DNA of 64,000 bases. Source: CAWFQB01 sp965277875 (GTDB lineage Bacteria; Armatimonadota; Chthonomonadetes; Chthonomonadales; Chthonomonadaceae). The notes below the pieces were generated by a model. That model made no database searches. It was not told the DNA's origin and saw nothing but the letters and a program-made list of their open reading frames with translations. A program made the position numbers and the translations under genes. The stretch is from contig CBDIDV010000002.1 of the NCBI GenBank assembly GCA_965277875.1, positions 2,108,001 to 2,172,000 of the forward strand. The letters are read 5' to 3'. Below, in pieces: positions 15,860 to 24,216 of the stretch. Each line of letters opens with the position of its first letter. The first letter of the stretch is position 1.

Positions 15860-16984
15860 TTAGTGCAGGCCGACGAAGGTGGCGGTCAGGGTCTGCGTGG
15901 TGGTGTTGAAGACGCCGCTCACGTTTACGCTGCCACTGACCGCGACATCGGTAAACGCGCCGCTCTGGTGCATTCCCTTGCCGAAGTTCGTGCCGGCATT
16001 GGTGACGACCCTGATGGTTCCTGCTGTGGGCGCGAAGTTGTCGGCGCGCTGCACGGTCAGCACGAAGCTCGCAGCCGTGGCGTCAACGCTGGCGACGGTT
16101 CCCCTGGCCTGCGCGTGCTGGACGGTGACGTAGTCGTTGAGCGTGATTGCAGAGGCCGTGACGGTAGACGTGGTCGGGTCGAAGGTTCCGTCTACGATCA
16201 CGCTCTGGCCGTTGGCGAGGGTGGCGACAGCCCCGGTCTGCCCGTCTATCACGGTCGTCGCGCTGGACAGGTTTATGGTGAGGGTACGGCCATTGCCGCC
16301 CGTCAAAGTAAAGCTCGTCGTTCCGCTCAAGGCCGAGATCGTGCCGTTAAGATGGCCGTTGCGCTGCTTGCTGCCCAGGCCGTCGCCCGGCTCGCCGCCT
16401 ACACCCGGACCGCCCTGCCCGCCGCCGCACCCGATGCTGGGCGTGATTGTGCTGCCGGTAAGCTGGAACTCGGCGAGCTTGAAGTCCACGAAGACCGTGT
16501 TGCTCTGGTTGGCCTGAACGCGCGTGGGCGTGTTTACGACGATGGCGACCTGCCCGTTCGTATCCGTGCCGACTTTGGACGACACGGCCACGCTGGAACT
16601 GACGCCCGCATTCGTGACAAGCGTGATGTGGTCGCCGAACGTGACGCGGGCCTGCGTGTACGTGCCGGTCGGCACGGTCAGGCTGGCAAGCAACTGCGCG
16701 CTGCTGGCGAGCGAGGCGAGGTCGAGTGTCTGGCCCGTGTCGCTGAAATATACGGTCGTGTAGGTCGTGCCATCCGCCGTCAGTTCGATCTTGTACAGCG
16801 TGGCGATCACCTGCTTGTACTGGTCGCTAAAAGCGTCGGTCACATACACGTTGAGCGCGGCGCGGGTGCTGGAGGTAACGCCGGACAGACTGGTAGTGCC
16901 GCTCGAACCGCCTCCGCAGCCGGGAAGCAGGTACAGGGCAAGGGGCGCAAGCAAGATCGCGAACGGGCGAGGATTGTGTCGCAT
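15860..16984 (-). CDS. Lipoprotein with DUF4382-like and DUF5666-like regions
   Basis: The 374-residue protein has a signal sequence and lipobox (LALYLLPGC). Residues ~45-180 (ALNVYVTDAFSDQYKQVIATLYKIELT) resemble DUF4382. After a Gly-rich linker, two repeats such as GTISALSGTTSFTLTGGNG and GTVASVDATAASFVLTVQR look like DUF5666 beta domains. It would be anchored in the outer membrane or at the cell surface with an unknown binding role. It follows the dioxygenase lipoprotein gene on the same strand, 71 bases downstream, so the two may form an operon. Confidence 0.7.
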   Translation of the reverse strand: MRHNPRPFAILLAPLALYLLPGCGGGSSGTTSLSGVTSSTRAALNVYVTDAFSDQYKQVIATLYKIELTADGTTYTTVYFSDTGQTLDLASLASSAQLLASLTVPTGTYTQARVTFGDHITLVTNAGVSSSVAVSSKVGTDTNGQVAIVVNTPTRVQANQSNTVFVDFKLAEFQLTGSTITPSIGCGGGQGGPGVGGEPGDGLGSKQRNGHLNGTISALSGTTSFTLTGGNGRTLTINLSSATTVIDGQTGAVATLANGQSVIVDGTFDPTTSTVTASAITLNDYVTVQHAQARGTVASVDATAASFVLTVQRADNFAPTAGTIRVVTNAGTNFGKGMHQSGAFTDVAVSGSVNVSGVFNTTTQTLTATFVGLH

Positions 16985-17055
16985 GAATTATCAAACCTTT
17001 CTGTCGAGGCCGTTTTGTGAATTAGTTGTGTGGATGCTGAGAGGAGTCGTGTAAA

Positions 17056-18003
17056 TTAGGAGAGGACAAGGGCGATGTTGAACGCGCCGGTATAGCCGGT
17101 TCCAGTCGTGTTTTTAGCAAGGGTCAGCATCAGGTGCGAGCCGACCGTGGTTTCGTCCGATTCGGTCGCGCTGTACACGCTGTCATTAGCGTTGCGCGTC
17201 TGCCGCGTGCCGCGCGTGTTGTAGGGCGCATTGGCAAGCACGGTGTCGCTGAGGGTGTCGTCCACGAACAACTGCGAGGTAAACTCGTGCGTCGTGTTGC
17301 CGGAGGCGTTGTAGGTACGCACCTTAAAATGGATATGGACGGTACGCCCCTGATACCAGCCGGGGTAGATCGTGGTGAAACTGGCTGCGCCGCTCGCGTC
17401 CGTCACCTGGTAGCCGCGCAGCCACGTCTGGCCTTTGGTATTCTCGCTCTGGATGCCGCCGCTCGCCTCGTCGGAGTACGTGCCTGCCCCGTCGGCGTGC
17501 CAGATGTCCACATGCGCCCCGGTCAGCGGGGTCGCCACGCCGCTTGCAAGCGTATACACGCTCACGCTCAGGGCCAGCGGCAGACCGTTGATGACGCTCG
17601 TTCGCGTGGTTCCGGTCGCCAGGGCCGAGCGGTTGAGGTTCTCGTCCACAAAGAACGGCCCTTCGGTCACGGCGGGCGTCGCCACCAGGTTTACCGTGCC
17701 GCCGCTCGTCGTTGTTGTGCCGGTTGCCGTGCTTGTCGTAGTCGTGCCGGACGTTTCTCCAACCGCGCCCGCCGAGGTGACGCCGGTTGCCGTACTCGTC
17801 GTGCCGGTTGTTGTCGCGCCGGTCGTGCTGACGGCCCCCGATCCGCCGCCGCACCCGGCGAGCAGCACAAGCCCGGATACGCCCAGCAATCCCATCGCCT
17901 CACGTCGAGTCAGTACGCGACCTACCGGAATGTCGTCATTGGTTTCATCAATTCTGTTGTTAATAGCGCTGTCAAGTCTGTTGTCAACGTTGGCGTTCAT
18001 CAT
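17056..18003 (-). CDS. Secreted intradiol ring-cleavage dioxygenase-like lipoprotein
   Basis: The 315-residue protein has an N-terminal RREAMG motif before a hydrophobic segment and the lipobox VLLAGC, so Tat-type export followed by lipidation is possible. A Thr/Gly-rich linker (residues ~55-105) leads to the dioxygenase fold: TEGPFFVDE, GAHVDIWHADGAGTYSDE, then PGWYQGRTVHIHFKV. The tyrosines at TYSDE and GWYQGR and the two histidines of HIHF match the Fe(III) ligands of catechol/protocatechuate dioxygenases. Extracellular members of this family are common but their substrates are mostly unknown. Confidence 0.82.
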   Translation of the reverse strand: MMNANVDNRLDSAINNRIDETNDDIPVGRVLTRREAMGLLGVSGLVLLAGCGGGSGAVSTTGATTTGTTSTATGVTSAGAVGETSGTTTTSTATGTTTTSGGTVNLVATPAVTEGPFFVDENLNRSALATGTTRTSVINGLPLALSVSVYTLASGVATPLTGAHVDIWHADGAGTYSDEASGGIQSENTKGQTWLRGYQVTDASGAASFTTIYPGWYQGRTVHIHFKVRTYNASGNTTHEFTSQLFVDDTLSDTVLANAPYNTRGTRQTRNANDSVYSATESDETTVGSHLMLTLAKNTTGTGYTGAFNIALVLS

Positions 18004-18120
18004 GTGCGGCGTTTGTCCTTCTGGCGCGTGATGCGCGGTCGGCGTTGCTGTTGGAAGTTGTTATTGAAGGGGAGCGGCCTTGATAAAACGCGGCATCGCC
18101 TTCCTGTTCTCGCTCCGACA

Positions 18121-18158
18121 GGCACAGTATAACGGGTAAATATAAAATCCAGGTGAAA
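18121..18158 (+). promoter_or_regulatory. 38-bp element shared with the 18921-18958 element (copy 1)
   Basis: ACAGTAT, then AAATATAAAATCC and GGTGAAA, match the element in front of the histidine kinase position by position. This copy precedes the cytochrome c peroxidase relic and probably was its promoter and leader. It contains a -10-like TATAAA. Confidence 0.5.
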
Positions 18159-18186
18159 GAACCGGCTGTCCACAAATATTTTCAGA

Positions 18187-18353
18187 ACTTTCGTTGCCCT
18201 CATCCTGTGCGGCCTGGAAACGCAGTCACCTTACATGTACAACGGCTTTTCGGGTGAAATCTTGGACATTTTGGACTTTTACGACAACCGACTCAGCATG
18301 GCCTGTCGGATCAAGACAAAGCCGACATCAAAGCGTTCCTCGTCACGCTTTAG
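18187..18353 (+). pseudogene. Relic of a di-haem cytochrome c peroxidase (C-terminal end)
   Basis: From 18187 the frame reads TFVALILCGLETQSPYMYNG, then FSGEILDILDFYDNRLSM. After a shift of one frame near 18300-18306 it reads LSDQDKADIKAFLVTL and a stop at 18351-18353. The pattern L-E-T-x-P-Y-M-x-N-G, D-F-Y, L-S-x-x-D-K-x-D-I-x-A-F-L is the C-terminus of MauG/cytochrome c peroxidase proteins. The CxxCH haem sites are absent, so it is a remnant. It shares its upstream element with the kinase at 18964. Confidence 0.7.
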
Positions 18354-18395
18354 GGCGAAGCGGCAGGAAACGACAGTCGGGGCGGATGGACAACA

Positions 18396-18433
18396 CGGCC
18401 TGCCAGATTCCTGTCGAGAAGTCTGGCAGGCCG
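18396..18433. terminator. Hairpin after the peroxidase relic
   Basis: A 12-bp perfect stem, CGGCCTGCCAGA (18396-18407) with its complement at 18422-18433, has a 14-base loop. It lies 42 bases after the relic stop codon. No strong T tract follows. Confidence 0.5.
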
Positions 18434-18542
18434 CGCTGCGGATAGAACGTCTGTGATCAACCGGGGGATCGTTTTGTTCGCGTCTCCGTTGCGAAGGCTG
18501 AAACCGGCCTGCTGCGCCACGCATCCGTTCGGACTGTCCGGG

Positions 18543-18719
18543 CTATAGCCTGCCGACCCCATATCCGGTTGGGCTGGAGCCGTCCGATATGCCATCCGGC
18601 TCGCCCTGACCCTGCGGATCTCCCGGCCCCTGCGCCGAGGTCATGCGGGCCGTGAGCGTGACGCACAGGGTCAGCCCGGTCAGCGTGGAAAACAGCAAAC
18701 GTTTTCTGGTGTTCTGCAT
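18543..18719 (-). CDS. Small exported peptide, 58 residues
   Basis: GGGAG lies a few bases before the ATG at 18719. The peptide starts MQNTRKRLLFSTLTGLTLCV and has a classic signal sequence with a likely cleavage after TSAQ. This leaves a short mature part of about 28 residues rich in Gly, Pro, Asp and Gln (GPGDPQGQGEPDG). It is divergently transcribed from the kinase at 18964 and has no recognised family. A secreted signal or a stress-related small protein are possibilities. It could also be the relic start of a longer gene. Confidence 0.5.
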   Translation of the reverse strand: MQNTRKRLLFSTLTGLTLCVTLTARMTSAQGPGDPQGQGEPDGISDGSSPTGYGVGRL

Positions 18720-18920
18720 TTTTTCGCTCCCTTAACCGTAATCACATCTACGGCCCGATTTCAAACCATGACCTGAACAGGAACGCGACCCGCGCCTGCC
18801 CCGCAGCCTTTTCATCATTTCTTCACTATTCCGTGGCTATCCTTTTGTGGCTGTGCATCCAATAAAATGAAGCTATGATAAAGAAGCTATAGCCGCTGCG
18901 CGCTTCCTGCATGGCTTACA

Positions 18921-18958
18921 AGGACAGTATGCGAGGCAAATATAAAATCCTGGTGAAA
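18921..18958 (+). promoter_or_regulatory. 38-bp promoter/leader element (copy 2) before the histidine kinase
   Basis: The element contains GGACAGTAT, a -10-like TATAAA and GGTGA, the last placed 8 bases before the ATG at 18964 as a Shine-Dalgarno. It matches the copy at 18121-18158 in most positions, with TATAAAATCC identical. The rest of the 244-base gap 18720-18963 holds no gene. Confidence 0.5.
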
Positions 18959-18963
18959 ATAGT

Positions 18964-20562
18964 ATGGAATACGAACAATCGTTTGAACATTCTCTGGCGC
19001 TGCGCAGGCTGCGGTTTGGGGCGGACATGGAGCCGGCGTTCCAGTCCTGGTATTACGACCGCATACGCCCTACGCTGCGGATAGCCCTGGCCCCGGTCGC
19101 CGCCTTTGTCCTGTTCTCTCTGGTGCGGGACGCGGTCTTCAGTCGAATGCCGCTGTACGCCACAGGGATGGACGGGTTTGTTCTCGCCCTGTGCCTGCTG
19201 CTCTTGGGGCTGACCTTCCACGCAGGGTTTAGCAGGGTGTGGCAGCCCGTCACTACGACTATCATCTGGGCCGCCATGACGATCATGCTCAACAGCCCTG
19301 CCGTGACCGGCCCGCGCCGCGCTCCAGCCGATGCGCCGCCCGCTCCCCCCGCTTTTGCGCGCGGTCAGGAAACGCGGCCTTTTGACGATGCCGCGCCGCC
19401 TGCCGGGTTCCCAGATGACTCGCCCCGCCCCTCCGGACGGCGCGCGGTTTCCACCCCATCTGCACTAAGCGAACCCGCGCCCCCGGCGCTGCGGGGCAGT
19501 CCCGGCGACCAGATGGAGGCCGTACAGCTATACGCCATTTTGATCTGTCTGGTCGTGTTCCGGCTGCCGTTTCTCTGGGCCACTCTGCTCAACTGCGGCC
19601 TGTTGGCGAGCGCGGTAAGCGTGCTGACGCTGCGCCTGCACCTACCCGCGCACAACGTTATGATGTTTATGGAACGCTCGCTCCTCGTAGTTTTCACGCT
19701 GATGATTTCGTCCCTGCTGCTGGAACGCCTGTCGCGTTCGGCTTTTCTCGCCAACTATCTGCTGGATCAGGAGCGCAATGACGAGCGGCGCAGGCGTGAG
19801 CGCACCGAACAGATGCTGCATGTCCTGGGGCAGGCCATCGGCGGCATCGTGCATGATCTGGGCAACCCGCTCAATGCCGTACAGGGCGGGGCGCAGATGC
19901 TGCGGCAGATCATCGAGGAGGGCGACACCGACAAAGCCACGCTTCAGGAACTGACGGGAATCGTGATCGAAGGCGCGCAGATGCTGAACTATCAGCGCGT
20001 GTCGCTGATGGAGCAGACACGCGTATTGGAAGGCAAGCCCATCCCCATCGCGCCCCAGGAAGCGTCCCTGCGCCACATGATCGAGGCCGGCGCGCGTTTT
20101 CAGCAGCCCCGCTTTGCAAGAGGCAGGCGCATCGCGCTGGACGAGGGCGACATGCCGATGTGCGTGGACGAGATGAAGATGGTATCCGTATTCATCAACC
20201 TGATCGGCAACGCCATGAAGTACAGCGACGGGGAAATCCGCGTATCGTGGCGCGCACAGGACGCCGCTACGCTGATCGCCATCGCGGATCAGGGAACAGC
20301 GGGCCGGGGCATCTCCGAAGCGCAGGCCCAAAACCTGTTCGTGCCGTTCGGGCGTTTGGAAACACACGCTAATGTGGAAGGCACGGGTTTGGGCCTGCTT
20401 TCCGTCCGCAAAATCGCCGAGGCGCACGGCGGCAGTGTGTATATCGAGGGGCGCGGGGAAGGCGGCACGGCATCGAAATTTAAGACCGCATCGGGCGCGT
20501 ATCCGTCCATGCTGCCGGACGGCTTTCGCACGGCTTTTGTCGTTGCCCTGCCCTCCGCCTGA
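18964..20562 (+). CDS. Membrane sensor histidine kinase
   Basis: The 532-residue protein has four or more hydrophobic segments between residues ~35 and 255, interrupted by a Pro/Ala-rich disordered loop (about 112-185). The dimerisation box is GGIVHDLGNPLN with phospho-accepting H297. The ATPase domain has FINLIGNAMKYSDGE (N box), IADQGTAGRGIS (G1) and GTGLGLLSVRKIAEAHGG (G2). The last strand is broken by a stretch (SKFKTASGAYPSMLP) not usual in the family. It is followed by an OmpR-type regulator and a second kinase, so the three probably form one signalling group. Confidence 0.85.
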   Translation: MEYEQSFEHSLALRRLRFGADMEPAFQSWYYDRIRPTLRIALAPVAAFVLFSLVRDAVFSRMPLYATGMDGFVLALCLLLLGLTFHAGFSRVWQPVTTTIIWAAMTIMLNSPAVTGPRRAPADAPPAPPAFARGQETRPFDDAAPPAGFPDDSPRPSGRRAVSTPSALSEPAPPALRGSPGDQMEAVQLYAILICLVVFRLPFLWATLLNCGLLASAVSVLTLRLHLPAHNVMMFMERSLLVVFTLMISSLLLERLSRSAFLANYLLDQERNDERRRRERTEQMLHVLGQAIGGIVHDLGNPLNAVQGGAQMLRQIIEEGDTDKATLQELTGIVIEGAQMLNYQRVSLMEQTRVLEGKPIPIAPQEASLRHMIEAGARFQQPRFARGRRIALDEGDMPMCVDEMKMVSVFINLIGNAMKYSDGEIRVSWRAQDAATLIAIADQGTAGRGISEAQAQNLFVPFGRLETHANVEGTGLGLLSVRKIAEAHGGSVYIEGRGEGGTASKFKTASGAYPSMLPDGFRTAFVVALPSA

Positions 20563-20738
20563 AGCCGGGCAAAACAATTTGCAGGCGATGTCGTTTTCAC
20601 CTTATTTTCATCTTTGCGCGGTACGCTGATGTTTACGGGGCCAGGCCCGCGCCCGCACAAACGCGGGGCGGGCAGCTTCACTTGTTTGCGTCGGTGTTCG
20701 TCTATTCTCGTCACAAAACAAGAGAGGGTCGCAGCGCA

Positions 20739-21422
20739 ATGAAAATTCTGCTGATCGAAGATGAAAAAGGAATCGCCAACCTGATCCGCGAAGGGTTGGA
20801 AGACGCAAGCTATATCGTGGATGTGCGGGGCGACGGGCAGGACGGCCTGGAACTCGCCCTGGAGCAGACCTATCATCTCATCATTCTGGATGTGATGCTG
20901 CCCCGCCGCGACGGGTGGAGCGTGTGCGAGGCATTGAGGGCGCGGCGCTGCCGCACCCCGATCCTGATGCTCACGGCCCGCGATACGGTTGCGGATCGTG
21001 TGCGCGGCCTGGACGCGGGGGCCGACGACTATCTGCCCAAGCCCTTCGATTTTCAGGAACTCATGGCCCGCGTTCGCGCCCTGCTGCGGCGCGATAAAAT
21101 CCACCGCACGCGCATGATCCGCGTGGGCGACCTGGAAATAGACACGGCAAAGCGGCGCGTGACGCGTGACGGCGTGGAAGCCCTGCTGAGTAACCGCGAA
21201 TACGACCTGCTCGAAGCGCTCGCCGCCAACGAGGGCAAGGTGCTGACCCGCGAGGCGATACAGGAGCGTATCTGGATGAACGAAGACGCGTATTCCAACA
21301 CGGTCAACGTGTATATCGGGATGCTGCGCAAAAAAATAGACGCGGGCCACGATGTAAAGTTGATACAGACCGTGCATGGCGTGGGCTATACGCTGCGCCT
21401 GCCGGAAGGCAGCAGCGTTTAG
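20739..21422 (+). CDS. OmpR/PhoB-family response regulator
   Basis: Start chosen at MKILLIEDEK (20739); the open frame begins at 20682 but the extra residues have no domain. The 227-residue protein has a receiver domain with the acidic pair E7/D8, phospho-acceptor D51 (LIILDVMLPRRDG), T at LMLTARD and K at YLPKPFDF. The winged-helix DNA-binding domain includes LSNREYDLLEALAANEGKVL and VNVYIGMLRKKID. It lies between two kinase genes, 53 bases before the second, and is the natural partner of that kinase. Confidence 0.92.
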   Translation: MKILLIEDEKGIANLIREGLEDASYIVDVRGDGQDGLELALEQTYHLIILDVMLPRRDGWSVCEALRARRCRTPILMLTARDTVADRVRGLDAGADDYLPKPFDFQELMARVRALLRRDKIHRTRMIRVGDLEIDTAKRRVTRDGVEALLSNREYDLLEALAANEGKVLTREAIQERIWMNEDAYSNTVNVYIGMLRKKIDAGHDVKLIQTVHGVGYTLRLPEGSSV

Positions 21423-21475
21423 CGTCTACAAACCCGGATATACAGGCCGGAGAGTACCGGGAAGGGACAAACGTT

Positions 21476-23167
21476 TTGACTGTTGATTTTCGCCCGCAGG
21501 GGGGCAGAGTCCCGCCACGTTTAGCGTTTGCAAAGATTCCCCATCCCCTCCAGAACCTGTTCAAAAACGTATTCAGAGGTTCGCTGCGAACGCAGTTGAT
21601 CGTCGGCAACATCGTCGCGGTTGCCTTGCTGGTGGGCGGTTTGGGGGTCGCCTGCCGCTTCATTATTCTTGGTTACATGCTCCAATCCGTGGATAAGGAA
21701 CTGGAGCGCAGCATCGGCATGTATATGCACCCGCCCCGCATCGGAGGCGCAAAGGGAGGCCGGGAGCCGGGGCCGCCGCCTTTCGACAACGGCCCGCCTC
21801 CCGGCATGGGAACAGACCAGTTCAGAGAAGGCGAAGGTCGCCCGGACAGACGGCAAGGAAAGGACGGCCCACCCGACGGCAGGGAAGGATACGGCCCGCC
21901 CGACGGGGAGGGCGAGCAGGGCGGGCGGGGAGAACATGGCGGGCCACCGCCGAGGCAAGGGCGCAGGGATCATGGCCCGCCCGGATCAGAGCAGGCGGAT
22001 AACCTGTACCGTCCCCACATCTGGACGCCGGAGGGCAAATCGCAGATAACGACGGATACGCGTCCGGCGTGGGACACGGACGCGCTGGCACGGGCGCAGC
22101 GGGGCGAGACGCTGACCACGGACATCGTTTTCAATGAGGAGCCGCTGCGCGTTCTGTCGTCCCCCGGCTTCACTATCACGGGCAGGCGGGGCGCGGTGCA
22201 GGTGGCGTATCCGCTCAAGGAGGTGGATCGGGCCGTGCAGGGCATCAACACGGCCCTGCTGCTGATGCTGCCGGTCGGACTATTGGGAGCGGGGTGGGCG
22301 GGCGTGGCCCTGACCAAGCGCGTCCTCAAGCGCGTACACGGCCTGACGCGGGCGGCGGGGCGTATCGGCGCGCATGACCTGTCGCAGCGCCTGCCCGCAG
22401 CCGGGCGCGACGAGTTCGGGGAACTGGCCGAAACCTTCAACGGCCTGCTGTCCCGCCTGGACAGCGCGTTCGCGGCCCAGAAACAGACCCTGGAACAGCA
22501 GCGGCGCTTTACCGCCGACGCGTCGCACGAACTGAAAACGCCGCTGACCATTATTCGGGGTCGGGCGGGCATGGCGCTGGCGCGCGAAAGCACGGACGAA
22601 CGCTCACGCAAGTCGTTCGAGGAGATCAATGAGGCTACCCGGACCATGTCCCATCTGGTACAAGACCTGCTGCTGTTGGCGCGTTCCGACGAGGGACTTA
22701 CGGCGCAGGATCGCGTGGAAATATTGGCCTGCGAACTGCTCGAAGCGGCGCAGATGCAGTCGGCGTCTGACGATGCCGCGCCCGTTGAATTGCGCGTCAC
22801 GCCCCAATCCCTGCTCATTCGGGGCAATCAGATGGATCTGACGCGCCTGTTCCGCAATCTGCTCGACAACGCCCTGCGCTACACGCCCCCGACCGGAAAG
22901 GTTGTGCTGGAAGCCCACGCCGAAAATGAGAACGTTGTCGTCACGGTCAGCGACACGGGCGCGGGCATCGCCGCCCACCACATAGCGCACCTGGGCGAGC
23001 GTTTTTATCGCGTGGACGAGTCGCGCACACGCCCGACCGGGGGAACGGGTCTTGGCCTGAGCATCTGCCGCAGCATCGTGTATGCGCACGGCGGCACGAT
23101 GCGTTTTGAAAGCGCGCTCGGCGTAGGTACGACCGTGACGGTCACGCTGCCGCAGGGGAAAAATTAG
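21476..23167 (+). CDS. HAMP-containing sensor histidine kinase with Gly/Pro-rich sensor insert
   Basis: The start is a TTG at 21476 with GAAGGGA upstream. The 563-residue protein has two membrane helices (about 40-60 and 258-280) flanking an extracytoplasmic region. That region contains a long Gly/Pro/Arg/Asp-rich low-complexity part (about 90-170) before a small folded part. HAMP follows (about 280-330), then the H box TADASHELKTPLTIIRG with H351, and the ATPase boxes FRNLLDNALRYTP, VSDTGAGI and GGTGLGLSICRSI. It resembles metal- or envelope-stress kinases of the QseC/CusS type and likely phosphorylates the regulator upstream. Confidence 0.88.
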   Translation: MTVDFRPQGGRVPPRLAFAKIPHPLQNLFKNVFRGSLRTQLIVGNIVAVALLVGGLGVACRFIILGYMLQSVDKELERSIGMYMHPPRIGGAKGGREPGPPPFDNGPPPGMGTDQFREGEGRPDRRQGKDGPPDGREGYGPPDGEGEQGGRGEHGGPPPRQGRRDHGPPGSEQADNLYRPHIWTPEGKSQITTDTRPAWDTDALARAQRGETLTTDIVFNEEPLRVLSSPGFTITGRRGAVQVAYPLKEVDRAVQGINTALLLMLPVGLLGAGWAGVALTKRVLKRVHGLTRAAGRIGAHDLSQRLPAAGRDEFGELAETFNGLLSRLDSAFAAQKQTLEQQRRFTADASHELKTPLTIIRGRAGMALARESTDERSRKSFEEINEATRTMSHLVQDLLLLARSDEGLTAQDRVEILACELLEAAQMQSASDDAAPVELRVTPQSLLIRGNQMDLTRLFRNLLDNALRYTPPTGKVVLEAHAENENVVVTVSDTGAGIAAHHIAHLGERFYRVDESRTRPTGGTGLGLSICRSIVYAHGGTMRFESALGVGTTVTVTLPQGKN

Positions 23168-23196
23168 CCGCAAATGAACGCAAATGAACGCGAATA
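23166..23196 (+). repeat. Dispersed GCCGCAAATGAACGCAAATG repeat, copy 1
   Basis: Directly at the stop of the kinase lies AGCCGCAAATGAACGCAAAT followed by GAACGCGAAT. The same sequence occurs at 33398-33427 (reverse) and twice, as an inverted pair, at 57879-57979. The following 200 bases up to 23402 hold a small hairpin at 23329 and no gene. Confidence 0.7.
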
Positions 23197-23328
23197 CAAT
23201 GAAGAACAGAATGCGAAGCGCTATTCAGGCGGGGAACGATGTTACCGGCGCCTCTTCCGGCATTAGGTTCTTTTTAATTTATTTGGATCTCAGAATGTCT
23301 TGTAGCCAAGAGCGACCTCCAACGAAAA

Positions 23329-23352
23329 ACTCCTGCTCGTAAAAGCAGGAGT
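23329..23352. terminator. Hairpin upstream of lipoprotein gene
   Basis: A 9-bp stem, ACTCCTGCT (23329-23337) and AGCAGGAGT (23344-23352), has a six-base loop. On the minus strand it is followed by a T run. It may be a terminator for minus-strand transcription or part of the leader of the lipoprotein gene. Confidence 0.45.
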
Positions 23353-23402
23353 CATGCGAACAAGAAAGCAACTACGTACAACCACACAAGGAGGCAAACA
23401 GT

Positions 23403-23789
23403 ATGATGCGAGTGTGTTGTTTGATCGCTCTGTTGATTTGCGTCTCAGGCTGTAAATCGCCGGATAGCCCCACGACAACAGAACAGGGCAAAGTTGTTTA
23501 CATTACTTCGCCTGAGCCTTATGGCGGGCCTCTGTTCAAGAGACAGGCCGATTGTGAGACAGTCGCCAGCATTTCAAAACGGGCCAGCGGGCGCAAACTG
23601 ACACACGACGAGTCCCGCCAGTTCGACGCCCTAACGGCAAGCGAAAACATAGAGCATGCGCTCTCAGAAAAGAAGGCCGAACAACTTGGTCAACATTCGT
23701 CAGGTTGCCAGCGCGTTAGGATTGTGGAGGAACCCTATCAGGATGCAGAGAGGTGGGTTCCTGACGAGTACATCACTCACGACAAGTAG
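23403..23789 (+). CDS. Small lipoprotein of unknown function
   Basis: The 128-residue protein starts MMRVCCLIALLICVSGCKS, a signal peptide with lipobox VSGC. The mature part is charged and hydrophilic (SISKRASGRKLTHDESRQFD) without a recognised domain. The ATG is preceded by AAGGAGGC with good spacing. It stands alone between two hairpins and has a strong terminator 12 bases after its stop. Base composition is slightly more AT-rich than the neighbours, like the DUF2971 gene next to it. Confidence 0.65.
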   Translation: MMRVCCLIALLICVSGCKSPDSPTTTEQGKVVYITSPEPYGGPLFKRQADCETVASISKRASGRKLTHDESRQFDALTASENIEHALSEKKAEQLGQHSSGCQRVRIVEEPYQDAERWVPDEYITHDK

Positions 23790-23801
23790 AGCAGGTAGAA
23801 G

Positions 23802-23830
23802 AAAGGCACGGGTAAATTACCCGTGCCTTT
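23802..23830. terminator. Bidirectional intrinsic terminator
   Basis: A perfect palindrome, AAAGGCACGGGTAA (23802-23815) with TTACCCGTGCCTTT (23817-23830), lies between the convergent lipoprotein gene and the DUF2971 pseudogene. It has the T run at its right end and A run at its left, so it serves both strands. Confidence 0.85.
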
Positions 23831-24216
23831 CTACAATTTGGATAGATCGCTCGAGTCATGGCAGATACGGAATTCTAGATTGCCTAATTTTAACGTCCTT
23901 GTATCCATTTTGCTCAAGGAACGGTATTAGACTCCATTCCGCTTTTTTATAGTCGAGTCTAGGCCCGACATAAATCTCACGGATGGGCAGTTTTCCATTT
24001 TTGAAGGCTAATGGAATGTGAGGTATGAGCAATCCATTGCGTTCAGTAAACGTCATTCCCTTTTTTGCTTCATCATCATATTCAGTAATAGTAAATAAGC
24101 GTAGTTCTTCTTCCTCGAGGAAACCATCATGTTTGAAGCCTGGAATGCTGATGTTTATGGCGAACTGGAGCAATTCAGCAACAGCCTTTGGGCTGGGTAT
24201 TATGCCGCAATCTTTC

